This document shows, in pieces, positions 10,465 through 22,049 of a stretch of DNA of 64,000 bases (position 1 is its first letter; each line of letters starts with the position of its first letter). Origin of the DNA: Choristoneura fumiferana (taxonomy: Eukaryota; Arthropoda; Insecta; Lepidoptera; Tortricidae); assembly GCF_025370935.1 (NCBI RefSeq), contig NC_133494.1:12378946-12442945 (forward strand), in the 5' to 3' direction. The notes beneath the pieces are model-generated. The model saw only the letters and a list, made by a program, of their open reading frames with translations, made no database searches and was not told the origin of the DNA. The position numbers and the translations under genes are program-made.

Positions 10465-11095
10465 TCATGATTATTGTAAAACTAACCTTACCTACCTATA
10501 GATTTCTACCTGATAGTCCTGAAATATATCCTGAATAGTTCACAGTTTAAGAAAAAAAAAACATTCGTTAATATGAAACGGTTGAAAATTAATAATTCGG
10601 AAAAACCAGGATCCCTTATCTGTGGATAAAACACACTAAGAAACATCCACCTAAATCCTGCCCATCTAATCTCAAACATCCCACTCAAAAATCAAAAGGG
10701 GCCGGACTCGGCCGGACAAAGCAAAGAAATCGTTGATAAACATTTAATGCATGTATAAAAATGGCAATAAATTTGATTTACGCTTCTGTCCCGGTAAAAA
10801 AGGGTAATATCGAAAAATAACATGCGAATGGAGGGTGGGGATTAGGCAATATTTGTGTGTGGAGGAGGTCGACCAGAGTTTTGGCTTGTTAGGATTCATT
10901 AATTAGAAACGATATAACACATTTTAGGATTTTAACAGGGATATGAACAAATGAGACTACACAATGCGCACACGGGTCGTATTTGTACATTTTTCTGTAA
11001 GTAATGTAGTAAAGTATGATAAATATATTAATTTCAACTGGCTCTAAGTGTTTCCACTAACTTACAAATTTTATTTAAACAGTCAAGGGCAGTGT

Positions 11096-11376
11096 ACAGT
11101 CAAGGGCAAAGATATCGACACGGCCAAAGTTGCAAAAATATGTAAACACGGCCTTAATGTTAAGTGCATAAAGACGTGTATACATATTTTTGCAACTTTG
11201 GCCGTGTCGATGCATTTAATTTTAAGACCACCAATATTGTACGTCCGAAATGGGCAAACTGTTGATACTATTCAATGTATGACTTGCGATCTTTTGTACA
11301 GTCAAGGGCAAAGATATCGACACGGCCAAAGTTGCAAAAATATGTATACACGTCTTTATGCACTTAACATTAAGGC
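11096..11376. mobile_element. Palindromic repeat with perfect 60-bp arms
   Basis: 11151-11210 and 11317-11376 are exact 60-bp reverse complements, and a 30-bp piece of the same arm also lies at about 11114-11143. The unit begins tacagtcaagggcaaag. In copy A the right arm is truncated, so this is the more complete form. The structure fits a foldback or MITE-type element with partial arm duplication. Confidence 0.8.
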
Positions 11377-12610
11377 AAGTTATTATTTGTAGTTTCATAC
11401 GAAGTATTTATTCAGATTGTAAAAACATAGCTACCTATGAGTACAAGGCCCCTCCACACTCAAACCCCAATCAAACTGTACTCACGAACCAAAACACGGA
11501 CAAAAACTTTCAAGAACGGAAATCTCTTTGAAATAAATACATTATAGAGCCGCGGCGGAGCCAAGCATGAGTACAAGAAGCCACTTAAAAAGATTGGCAC
11601 TCAGCGAACCGGCATAATCTATGCAAATTACGCCAAATTAGGAGTCGTCAACACGCTACGCCTCCTCAGAGTAATTCGGAAGGCAAACCCTCCTTTATTA
11701 TTAATATTTATTCCATGCCTCGGCCGAATCAAGAAAATGTAAAAATCTCCGAAGCGCCGTTGATGAGACGAATAAACATTATGAAGTTCCTCGAACATGG
11801 TTGGTGTTGTTGTACGGGAAGTTATAGCGTTTAAAGCAACCCCTTTAGTTAGATATGTAAATACCTACTTCATTTTAGTTTTTATGACACAGAGTGGCAA
11901 CGAGTAGTGGGTAATTTATAAAAATATGTATACATATTCGCACCCCCAGTACAACACTGTATTATGTCGAAAAATTTCAAAATTGACTTTGTATTATTAT
12001 GAATAGCCAAAAATTGCCGCGTAAGTCACGAAGACCGGCGTATTTATATCTACAAAAAATGACCACAGGTGGCGCTGTGACTCTCTATTGCTGAAGACGT
12101 GCTGCCGGAGTTATTCCGCGAACACAAAATTATTTCCAGTTGCGACTTGTCTGCCTTAGGATCGACACGTAAAGCCTTTCCGCAACAGTGAATTATGTCG
12201 TAATAATATGGTGTTGTTGGTTGTACTACGAAAATTTACTCCGAGTTATTTAGCTTTAATTCAGTGTTCGTGAATGTGCTTAAAGAACGTGTCTGATACT
12301 ATTTCGAAATAGTTCTGTATTGTTGACGAAGGTAAGTTAGATTTTTGTATTATTTCAAAATGCTTCTGTATTGTTCCTAAAAGCTGAAAATCAATTAAAT
12401 GATACACTATTGATGGTATATATCATTTATGCTCTAATTTAGTTGAAACCTCATAATATACTATGTTTTACCCTTAAAACTCTAATTTACATTATAAATT
12501 AAAATAAATGTATTAACAATTCATTTATTACTAATTTTTAAGAAGATATTTTTTTTATTTTTTAAGATAATGCATATGTTGAATGAATTATTTTGCTATT
12601 TATTTTTGGC

Positions 12611-13064
12611 AGATGAAGCGGAGTTGCGGTCTTATGTTGCTTGAAAAGGCAATCGGAAGGGACCGCAGAAGAATCAAGACACTGTTCAACAACAGAGCGT
12701 GAAAAAAGGTGTCCAAAATACAAGTGTTGCATCATCAACCAATGAGCCGTCAGCGGTGACAGCACCAGCCGTTGGAGTTTCAGATAGGGAGGTACCTGTT
12801 CCTGTTTTATCTGATCAGAGTGAAGAAGAAGATTTTTAAGATGATTCAGATACAGATCCAACTTTTGTATTCCATCCAGCTAAACAAATATTATCTCACC
12901 CGCTTGTAATACCTAGAAGATTATCTTCTTCCTCCTCGAGCTCCTCAACAACTTCCAGTTCATTATCGTCAAGCTCCAGCAGCTCAAGTGAATCATCTAA
13001 TGATGAATCCAATAGACCAGGTTCTTCAGTTTGCAATTCGGAAATCATATCAGGTTACAATTAA
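12611..13064 (+). pseudogene. Broken Ser/Asp-rich exon inside the DNA transposon
   Basis: After a T-rich stretch ending in ttttggcag, which looks like a splice acceptor, one frame stays open from 12645 to the stop at 13062-13064 except for a single TAA at 12837; a TGA at 12642 closes it upstream. The readable protein has a basic, Gln/Lys-rich start (KGPQKNQ), a Thr/Val/Pro stretch, an acidic run SEEEDF-stop-DDSDTDPTF, then a polyserine tract (about 13 serines interrupted by threonines) and a Ser/Asn/Glu end. Such low-complexity acidic leaders occur at the N-termini of many insect transposon proteins, but no catalytic or DNA-binding domain is present. I read it as a disabled exon of the parent element or a captured exon. 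A probable splice donor downstream was not identified. Confidence 0.55.
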
Positions 13065-13338
13065 CCCCAGCACAAACTTTAAGCTATATGCTCCGAATGT
13101 AAGATCCTGCAAGTAAAAGTTGTACATGTCCGGACATAGCTTTTACTAGCAAATAAAATACTTAGGATTATAAATTGACGAATCGCTCTCTTTTAAATAC
13201 CATGTCGAAGCTCTATGCAGTAGAGTTCGAAAGTTGATATTTATTTTCAAAAAAATTACGCTCAATTGCGAATACTCACACAATCAAGCTTTGCTTTTGC
13301 GTTGTGTCAAAATGTATTACCGTACTGCATTTCTTCAT

Positions 13339-13350
13339 GGGGGGGGGGGG
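13339..13350. repeat. G homopolymer inside the transposon
   Basis: A run of 12 G in otherwise AT-rich transposon interior. Length errors are likely here. Confidence 0.8.
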
Positions 13351-14289
13351 GCCTGGCTAAAACTACTAAGCCTAGAAAGAGCCCAGAGAGCGGTTTTCAA
13401 AGTTTCTACGTTCCGTCCCTATCGATATCCCACTCTATAAATCAATGTGTAGTTCTAACAGTCAGACAGCTATTTTATTTTGAGCATTGTCTTAAAACAA
13501 CACGCCGCAATGCCCGCAATCCCTTACAGCACTGAGTATACTGCTAAAAGACGCAAAGATCTTGTCTGCCCTAATAACAGAACACCAAAATGCGCATTTT
13601 CTTCGTCTTTTTTTCGTTTTTTTAGGTCCACTTCTTTATAATAGGTTGAATGCGTGGCTAGAACTTTTATTCGTTAAGTTATGTTAAGTGTAAGAAAAAT
13701 CCCAAGGTGCACTAGAATACAGGAAAATCATACGTTAAAAATTATATTTTTTGGTACTTGAAGTTTTAACATATTACGTTTTTGATGAGTGTTTGTTTTA
13801 TTTAAAAAAAAGGGTTTTTGTTTAATAATAAATGTGCATTAATTTTGAGACAAGTTTGTCTTTTATTTCTCTTTCAATAGGTACCATTTCTGGAACCAAA
13901 ACAAATGAGTCGTTATTGTGTAATGAATCTGAAAAAAAAAAACAATAGCACATCAGTGCATTATTTCAGAATTAATCAGTAAATCACGTAACTCGAAATA
14001 TTTTTTATTATTTCGTTCTATCACTCTGCAACAGTGAATTAAGTCAAAAATATGCATTATATTGCTTTATCTACGTAATTAGAATCATCTGAACTATTGA
14101 AACAGATACGCATTGAATTCTACATATGCAACATTTATGACACTTTCGCTATAACTTTGAATAACATGGATAAAACGGTTTTTCGTCGATTCTGAAAAAT
14201 GAGCTATTTGACTTAGTGCAGTGTTGTATAAAAATGCGATATTACTAATTTGGCAATTTATAGCCAATCGAAATAAGTTAAGTAGAAAC

Positions 14290-14335
14290 TTTAGAACTAG
14301 TTGATAAATTAATGAATTTATCAACTAGTTCTAAA
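14290..14335. repeat. Perfect 21-bp palindrome, copy B
   Basis: Same hairpin as 2996-3041: arms 14290-14310 and 14315-14335 with spacer aatg. No difference from copy A was seen. Confidence 0.9.
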
Positions 14336-14632
14336 GGCCCCAACGGCCATCTGTTCTTCGTGCTATATGGCCCACCTGCCCATGCCACTTCAATGAGCTA
14401 ATTCGAGTGGAGACCGCAGTTCCGCAAGCGCAGCGTAGGACGTCCACCAACGAGATGGACGGATGACCTGGTTAAAGACTTGTTTGACTTTAATAATAAA
14501 ATATTTATTATTATTTATTTAAGCCACGGGTTCACGGTAGATGCAGGCCGCTGCAAACCGAAGCGACTAAAGGTCTATGGGGGAGGCCTATGGCCAACAG
14601 TGGACGTCCTATGGCTGAGATGATGATGATGA
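14336..14632 (+). mobile_element. LINE 3' end with inverted 5' part, copy B
   Basis: Counterpart of 3042-3340: inverted segment first, then forward ORF2 C-terminus (GRPPTRWTDDLVK, the AT-rich insert, MQAAANRSD, GEAYGQQWTSY) ending at the stop 14616-14618 and a (GAT)n tail. It has the same disabling stops as copy A. Confidence 0.85.
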
Positions 14633-14954
14633 TTTAAGGGCCGGCATAACGTACCTGTGTTATCCCACGTGTTGGTGCGTCCATTGGCCGCGATAGGTAA
14701 TTGATTCCCATCAGGTGACCCGCATACTCGTTTTCCCACTCTTATGTAAAAAAAAAAACTAGATTTAACTTATTCTAAGCCTTAAAACCAATATTTACAA
14801 ATATAAGCCAGATCGCTGTTGGGCAGGTTGCCCATAAGGCTGGCTGCGTTTCCTCGTTGTATGGCAATGCCAATACGTTGACCAAGAAAAGAGCTAGCCC
14901 TATATGGTCACTCGTGGTAAGGACAAGCTTCTTAGCTACATGATAATATAAAAC

Positions 14955-15182
14955 TTTTTTTTATTCGTCTGGATGGCAAACGAGCAAGTGAGTCTCCTGA
15001 TGGTAAGAGATCACCACCGCCCATAAACATCTGCAACACCAGGGGTATTGCAGATGCGTTGCCAACCTAGAGGCCTAAGATGGGATACCTAAAGTGCCAG
15101 TAATTTCACCGGCTGTCTTACTCTCCACGCCGCAACACCACAGTGCAAGCATTGCTGCTTCACGGCAGGATTAGCGAGCAAG
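14955..15182 (+). repeat. Dispersed repeat D, copy B
   Basis: Counterpart of 3663-3890 with a few base differences. See that entry for structure. Confidence 0.8.
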
Positions 15183-15229
15183 AACTGTACTTAATAAATA
15201 AAAAAATATTATACTCATTAACTGTTTTA

Positions 15230-17400
15230 AAGATCAACGAATATAAATATTTTAATGTAGAAGTATAAGTACAATTGCTGCCTATTCAAAGTTATCTGAG
15301 AGTTTTTTTTTTAACTTCAACCATGTCGAACTATACAACGCAGCGGTAGAAACATTAAAAGAAAGTTAAGAAAAGGCGGCAAAACTAAAAGGAATGCAAT
15401 AAAAATCATAAAATCTCCCAAAAACATTGTTTTACAATATGACCGTAGCAGGCCGGCTATAAAATGTTCTCGCCAGAAGAAAGCTACCGGTCGTTTCTTC
15501 TCGATGACATTTTGTACCTGGACCAGTTACTGCTCTAACATTCCTCATAATGCAGTTTTTTTATGCCACCACGTGCAAAACGAAGGAAATACTGAAGAAT
15601 AAATTTAAATTGTCTAAATAACTTTGTATTACCTACTTGTATACTATCCGTAGTTTATATTTCGGCAAGAAACATTTTTATCGTTATAAATATTTGAATA
15701 TGATCATTATCATTTTCGGCCTCTATACGAGTATGTCCTACTGCTGGACACAAGCCTCCTTTCAGACTAATAGAGTTTGAGGTTGAGTTCAAATACACGC
15801 GGTCTTAGAGTACATTAAGAAATGTTATGTTTTGCTGGCGTACTTACCTAATAGGTATCAGACAATTTCACATATGTAAATTCCGAAAAAATTAGAAATG
15901 CGAGTACATCTGGGCTCGAACACACGATCCCCTGGATCAATCAAACCGCCTAAAGGTTTTGTCTTAAGTTTAAAAAACACGCTACGGCTTTTTTCTAACA
16001 TTTGAACAGGTTATTTTTATTTCCCGTAAATTTTCAATAACCTGATACTGATTTAGCTGCCGAATCCAAACTAAGTATAAGTAATTCTAACTCGTAAGTG
16101 CAATAGCCAAGAAGGTTGAGTATGTTAGTTAGAATCCGATCAGTCTTTTGTTTCAAGGACCTTTTTGAACAAATGTTTGCACAAACGTTGGCCACTTCTA
16201 ATTAGGTCCCCGCTGGATTTTCCCAAACCCTGAGCTCAGGCTCAGCAGACGGCCTCCTTACCTATACCTAGACATCACTCACCAAATCCACTCGGCTAAC
16301 CCCCGACGCATACACAAATTGCACACGCCTAAATGGGTTCCGTAGTCCGTCCACCGGCCCGCTAGTCATTAAGCCACGGAAGCAAGTACAGCGGACCAAT
16401 TTCCCTAGGCCGGGTCACCAATTAACGACACTTGGTGGACGCCGACCGAAGGGTTAGGCAAGATGTTTGTTATGATTTACGTAAGGGCCGAACCCTACGG
16501 ACTTACGGGTACCCCTGTTTGGAGCGAAGGTGAATTTTATTGACTCTGGTTGCGGAAAGCTGGCTAATTGAAAGCCCTGGTTTTGATTTAGATTGTTATT
16601 TCAACAGACTGCAGCAGGCTTAATGCCAACGGATTATTTGAAATCAAGCCATTTTAGTTCAACTTTATACAGTCATCTCTTTTTTGTTTTGATCGAGTAA
16701 ATGATGGGGTTATTGTAATTTAAGTAGAGTTCTGGGTAATTGGCATAACAAACGACACACTATAATTCTTTTGATCAAAAAAATGTGAAAGTCACGAAAC
16801 TTGTGTACTTTTTTTATTTTAAGTCTACGAGTATTAACCCCTTTACACCATAAAATAAATTAAAAAACAAACAATGACCTATACCAAAATGCTTGATGGA
16901 AACTTTACCATAAAATCAAAACGCCTTTAGTTGCAAAACTATAAACTATCTTTGCACGGGAGGAAGGGACCTCTTGAATATTTCCAAATAACCTAATCTA
17001 AAGTGAGTCAGAGCTCTCAGAAGAGCTAAACTGTTTCAAGTAGAAAGAAGAAATTATTGGCAGTTGCTTTCCAAAGAAAACAATGGTTGTCCTTATTTAA
17101 AAGAGACTATGTTATTGCGCTTTTTTGCCCTAACGGTGAACCATTTTTAATAAAAGTTGCTCTAGAGCCATATAAAAATGTCTTTATTTGTTTAGGTGTT
17201 GCCCTAAAATCATTAAAAAAGTAGAACCCAAAACTAATGCAGTTTTTGTGGATTTTCTAACGGTATCTTTCTCTTCCCGTTAGTGTTATGCAAATTGTAC
17301 AACAGAACGAATTAGCGTAAAAACTGTAGTCCGGGATGTTTAAAAAAATGTGATAATTATGAGTAGTTTTTATACTGTTCCTGCCAGTCAGGCAGATTAT
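15230..17400. other. Non-genic stretch of copy B
   Basis: Matches 4486-6640 of copy A; no gene recognised. The block 16195-16515 is the nearly invariant GC-richer patch. A short extra piece near 16797-16820 is absent from copy A. Confidence 0.45.
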
Positions 17401-17416
17401 TTATACAATAGTATAT

Positions 17417-17522
17417 GCCGCTGAGTCGCGTTGCTCCGAAGACGAAGGGCTACGGATTAGCCCGAAACATGTCGAGCTAAACTCGATTTAAGACGTGAGT
17501 TATCCGGGTCAATATATTTAAT
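17417..17522 (+). mobile_element. Retroposon-like insert of family S, 5' truncated
   Basis: A 106-bp insert absent from copy A, flanked by aatagtatat on both sides (17407-17416 and 17523-17532), a 10-bp target duplication. It starts gccgctgagtcgcgttgct and ends with ctcgatttaagacgtgagtt, atccgggtca and an AT tail. Related copies are at 33890-34069, 55193-55292 (minus) and 63262-63314. The presence/absence difference between the region copies implies recent movement. Confidence 0.85.
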
Positions 17523-17804
17523 AATAGTATATTTCCCGAAAGCAATCATTAAATTATATTATGTAATAGACACCATTTAGAAAGTAATTCGGAAGAACTG
17601 AACTTTTATAAGTGTTTCTTGTGACATTGAATTCGGTTTTTGACCTAAAGTACCTGTATAAGGTATTTTAAGTATAGGGTTATTTTAGTGCTTATACTTA
17701 CAGTGTTTTTATTGTAGCTAGGCTTGTTATACATAGGTATGCTGTGTTACACTATAATCATTCTTAGTTGTCTGTCACCCGCAACTTCGTAGACATATTG
17801 TATT

Positions 17805-17870
17805 GTATTGTAAAACTCTTTATTGTACATACATAAAACACATGAAATAACAGAACACAGGATAATAAGA
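17805..17870 (-). mobile_element. Retroposon 3' tail fragment, copy B
   Basis: Counterpart of 6905-6965, read on the minus strand: an AATAAA-like signal and repeated acaat units. Copy B carries an extra cata unit. Confidence 0.5.
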
Positions 17871-17999
17871 TATACATATCATGGGAACTTTAAACGTTCT
17901 CGGAATTAAATAATAGCTCACGTTACTCTTTGATGATGTAGCTATTGGTGAGAGAATTTTAAAATTAAATCTTTTTCCTTATATTTATTTAGATACCTA

Positions 18000-18192
18000 A
18001 GGCCTTATCCCACTAATATTACGAATGCGAAAGTTTGTAAATCTGCTGCGTACCTTTTCACGTTCAAACTTCTTAACCGCTTTAGTTTGAGTCCCGGAGA
18101 CGGACATAGGATATTTTTTATCCCGGAAAATTGCATAGTTCCTACGGGATAGCGATAAACGATTTCTACACGGACTGAGCGCGGGCAACAGT
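18000..18192 (-). repeat. Dispersed repeat F, minus, copy B
   Basis: Counterpart of 7107-7312. The modules from cttatcccactaatattacg to ggactgagcgcgggcaacag are all present. Confidence 0.75.
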
Positions 18193-19344
18193 AACCTCAT
18201 AAAAACATTTGCAAAGCGTGTTATGAGTGAATAACAAGGAAAATAAATCTCGTATTCGCAATGTTCTGTTCCGCAGAGGCGTAGACTGATCGAACAAGCC
18301 GAGGTGTGGTGGCCCGCAAACACCGCGTGCGAAGAAGAAGTCGGTCCAAGTTGTTAGCAATTGCTTTTAAGGTGTTTAAGCTGTTGGTTTTGTCTATTAA
18401 TTGCGTGTGTTAATAGGTAGCCACCACGTAGCCACAGTGTGCAATGTACCGAGAAAACGGTCAACGCCGTCACAATCAGGGCTTCAAATACCGTTAAAAA
18501 GTTGGTATCGTTACCTCTGTAAAACAGATTTAACGTTAAATCGTATTTAACGTTAAACGACGTACCGTTACTTTTAATATTTTTTACCGGTATAAAAATA
18601 GTAAAAGCTGTTAACGTTAATTCAAAAGTATCGGTAAATGATTACTTCTCACTTTTACATTATAGCGGCGTCCACGGTCATCATTCTGCTAAATCTTAGT
18701 CGGCTCCTTTACATACAAACTGGGCTTCGTTCACTCCTTCTGGCTCGCATATGCTTTAAAGTTGTAGAAAATGATTTTCACGGTTTTGAAGCCGGTTAAA
18801 TTTTCTGTCATAAAATAAAAAATATCATTTGTGAAATTGCTGAGGTTCCGTCACGCCAGTCTCTCAACATTTAAGCAAACAGAGCCACCTACTTTGGACC
18901 CCATTATCATAACTTTTCCCCACCTCGCCTTCAACATTACTCAATTTAGAAAGGTAAGCTCGCGAATATGAATGAGTCGCGGTAAGTGAAAAGTGGGTAC
19001 TGTGGGAATTTTAAATTCAAGTATCTTTTTGTAGTGCAGGAAGACGTAGATAGATTATCAGGGTTACGTTCTCAAAGGGGAACATGTGAGCTGCCGACGT
19101 CTAGTGTCTGTTCGTTTGTCATGGGGCTATGTATTTCGAACCGTAATATGTATATAGCCCCATACTTACCTTTACCTATGTATTACTATGGCCGCTATAG
19201 CGAATTACAAAAATAAAAATAAAGCTCAAGAAGGTATAAACATTTTTCTCGATTTTAAATTACCACGGAATGTGTAATATTGCCGCTCTAACAACTAATG
19301 TTTCAAAAATAGACTTTATTTTTATGATCATAATTATTTTTTAC

Positions 19345-19570
19345 GAACGTAGTCAAGTACGGTACGTAGCAGTTTGCGAAGAATTTGTTTATCGCTATCC
19401 AGTGGCAACTAAGCAAATTTCTCGAATAAAAATAATATCCTATGTCCTTCTCAGAGTCTCAAACTACAAATACATATCTATAACTAAAAAATCGGTTCAG
19501 TGGTTTAAGCGAGAAGAGTGAACAGACAGACTGAGCTACCTACCTTCGCATTTATAATATTTGTAGGGAT
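19345..19570 (+). repeat. Dispersed repeat F, plus, copy B
   Basis: Counterpart of 8455-8680, ending tcgcatttataatatttgta. Confidence 0.75.
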
Positions 19571-20029
19571 GGACTACGAGACATACAAACCAAAGGTTGG
19601 TTCCAGCGGAAGACCAGCGTCGTCCGCAAGGTTGACATCATGCTGAGTTGGGACCATTTCGTGACAAAATTTCCTTTTTTCTTTTTCCTTTTTTTTTGTA
19701 AAATGTCACGAATAAATGTTTTTCTTTCTTTCCTTCTTTCAAAGGAAAATGGTGTACTGTTTTTGAACGATTGTTCATAACTATTTTCCGTGACTTGCTT
19801 ATCTTTGTTAAGATTGTCTCACGGCGTACCTTTAAAAGAACGGGACCGTGATTTCCCGTCCTATTTAAGTTCTTCTATCAGTTTCAAAACTTCGGAATCT
19901 ACTGATCGCAGCTGGTCAGTCCTCTTTTTCAATTTCAATAAACTGCCGCGTAAACCTATCGATCGTGTCCCGTCTCGCTTGTCGGTTCATCGGTGTCGGC
20001 AGGAAATGGTATCATCATTGAACTCATTT

Positions 20030-20250
20030 TTAACCCCTGCTGCAAAAAGAGGGGTGTTGTATGTTTGACGCCAAAGGCTGTCTGTCTGTCTGTAGCATTG
20101 TGTAGCTCTGAAACGGATGGACTGATTTCGAAGAGGTTTTTTCTTACATAAAAGCGAGTTTTAAATCTTTGGTTATGACCAATGTTATGTTTGATAAAAA
20201 TTGGTTCAGTCGTTTTCCAAATATTAAACGTTGAAAGGGCAATGTCGGGA
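20030..20250 (+). repeat. Dispersed repeat G, copy B
   Basis: Counterpart of 9115-9331, with the gaggggtgtt start and ggttcagtcgtttt end. It marks the right limit of the region shared by the two copies. Confidence 0.75.
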
Positions 20251-20284
20251 AATCTAAACTAGGAATCTAAAAAGGATGCTATTA

Positions 20285-20494
20285 AGTAGGTAAGTATACA
20301 TATCAAATTTCTAAGGAAAATTATAACAGCTAAGTTTTCTTGAGAGTTTAAGAGTAAATAGCAGCCAGAGGTATAAAACATACCTAAACTTGGAAGATTC
20401 CGTACAAAATGCAAAATTCTTAGAAAAATATTGCTTGATTTTTTCGTAACCCCAGAACCCTATCTTAGGCGTGTCCGACACGCTCTTGGCCGGA
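20285..20494 (-). repeat. Dispersed repeat C, minus, truncated
   Basis: On the minus strand it reads ccggccaagagcgtgtcgga, then tagggttctgg and the gattccgt/gaatcttccaagtttagg module, i.e. the left third of repeat C (full copies at 35313-35875 and 40874-41520). It begins just beyond the end of homology with copy A, so it may have been the insertion, or the breakpoint, that ended the match. Confidence 0.75.
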
Positions 20495-20499
20495 TTTTT

Positions 20500-21965
20500 T
20501 AAGTTAGTTAGGTTTGGTTTGGTTATTATCAGACTTTTACCCGCTGTTCGTAAATCTTTTTAAGACGCGTTATACAAGATGTTTAGAAAAACAGTACATT
20601 TCTCAGTCATAGAGAAAAAACAGGCTACTGCTATATCTACGTGTTAATTCATACACTCGTTAGGTAATTTTACTTAACACCCTCCCGGCGGAGAGAGCAC
20701 TAATGAATTTCAATTTGTACACCCGCGGACGCAAAAAAAAAACAACCGAACATCGCGATCTAGTTAGGATGGAATTAGTGGCCATGCCGGCAGATTTGGA
20801 AAAGTATTTCTGAAAATGTAACTGTTTGGATGATGGTTTGGCGGATGGATTGGTTATGAACGTAGCCGTCGATACGATTGAGGAATTGTGTCAAACAATT
20901 TAGACTGGATTTTAGCTGAGCAATCGAAGTGATTATACCTAGCGTACCTACTTTACGTTTATATAACCTTAATGTAATTTTTAATGAAATTTTAACATTT
21001 GACATTCATTCCGTGTGTGTTTGTAATACTTTCGCGCTAAGATACCTGAAACGATGTTAATAAAATTTGGTGTTTAGATAATGTTTCTGACACATGGAAA
21101 TAATACAATATGTTCTGAGGCTGAACTAGATGGTTGAGTTTGAAACGCGTGAGTATTGTGTGGTAGTGTTGATAGTTGGATTTGTGTATTTGTTTGTAGC
21201 TGCATACACACATTTGTTGCATAGACTTAGCTATCGTAAGGTGGCGATTGAGCAAAGTTATTGTTTGTGGATATATAGTTCATTGATAATTATGGACCTC
21301 CTCCACCTGATTCAATAAATTAACTTTGAGTATACCTACCTATCACATATATAGTTGTTAATAATAACCAAGGTCATAACCAGGGCAAATAGATGACGGG
21401 AATGGAAAGAAACAAGGTAAACGCGTAAGGCGTTTAATCTGTCTCAATCTGTTCCCCAAATAGCTCGATCTCGTGCGAGAAGATACTGCGTAAGGGGCAT
21501 GCACTACACTGCTTCCGAAGTTTTTTTTTAACCCTAGTCCTAGTTTTATAAGGGCCGGCACTTCTAAATCGGACACTCTTGACAGAGTGGTCGTGGTCAT
21601 GAGGTAGGTATATCTCTCATTTTTGTGGTCGCTGCCTTCGCGATCAACATCGGTCACTACTGGCCGTTTGGCCACGTCGCTACAAAAAATAATAAATCTT
21701 TTGTCCCGCAAAACAATTATTACCTATTATTATCTGTTGTTCTGTGTGTCAGTATACTTAAGTGAATACTTTCTAAACATCAGAGAACCATCCTTTCTAA
21801 GGACAATTTTAATAACTGAATTCGAGTTCGGCAGCGTACTCAAAAATGCCTTGGTTTGATAAATATAAAAGATCATTAATTCCCACAACAACATAAATGA
21901 TATTCTGCCAAGTTTCTTGCGACACTCTTAGTCAAACTTATCAATTATCCCCGACCCCGCTCTGA
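20500..21965. other. Non-genic stretch
   Basis: No gene recognised. An open frame of 117 codons lies on the minus strand at 21358-21711 (Ser/Arg-rich, no known domain), overlapped by a 78-codon plus frame. Near 21897-21930 the words tgatattctgccaagtttcttgcg resemble the LINE tail at 33.6 kb and may be a small fragment of it. Confidence 0.4.
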
Positions 21966-22049
21966 CCGCCGCATTCGAACCCGCATTTCCTGAGACTTTA
22001 CACATCAGAGTTGGCCTAGCAATTAGATCAGCAGGGAATTCGATGAACC

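Larger units (their letters stand above)
11939..14238. mobile_element. 2.3-kb DNA transposon with TIRs and 5-bp TSD
   Basis: The element starts cgcacccccagtacaacact and its right end, reversed, starts cgcatttttatacaacactg. It is flanked by the direct repeat atatt (11934-11938 and 14239-14243); the empty site is seen once in copy A at 2945-2949. The TIR core tacaacactg is followed by nAnTAnGTC on both sides. Near-copies of this terminal motif recur inside at about 12184 (caacagtgaattatgtcg) and 14031 (caacagtgaattaagtca), a sign of subterminal transposase-binding repeats. The interior is AT-rich with one broken Ser-rich coding exon (12611-13064) and no transposase I can recognise. Superfamily not assigned. 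Confidence 0.88.
9458..20250 (+). repeat. Duplicated region, copy B
   Basis: Direct repeat of 511-9331, about 2 kb longer. The extra length is mainly a 2,300-bp transposon (11939-14238), a 106-bp insert (17417-17522) and smaller pieces such as about 18553-18581. It lacks the roughly 550 bp at 3935-4486. Many homopolymer-length differences distinguish the copies. To the right of 20250 the sequence continues without a copy A equivalent. Confidence 0.93.

Noticed and set aside
12562..12861. 99-codon minus frame in the 2.3-kb transposon
   Set aside because: It is antisense to the Ser-rich frame with the splice-like acceptor, which has better compositional support.
21358..21711. 117-codon minus frame
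   Set aside because: No recognisable domain, no splice signals identified and low-complexity Ser/Arg content. It may be part of an unrecognised repeat.
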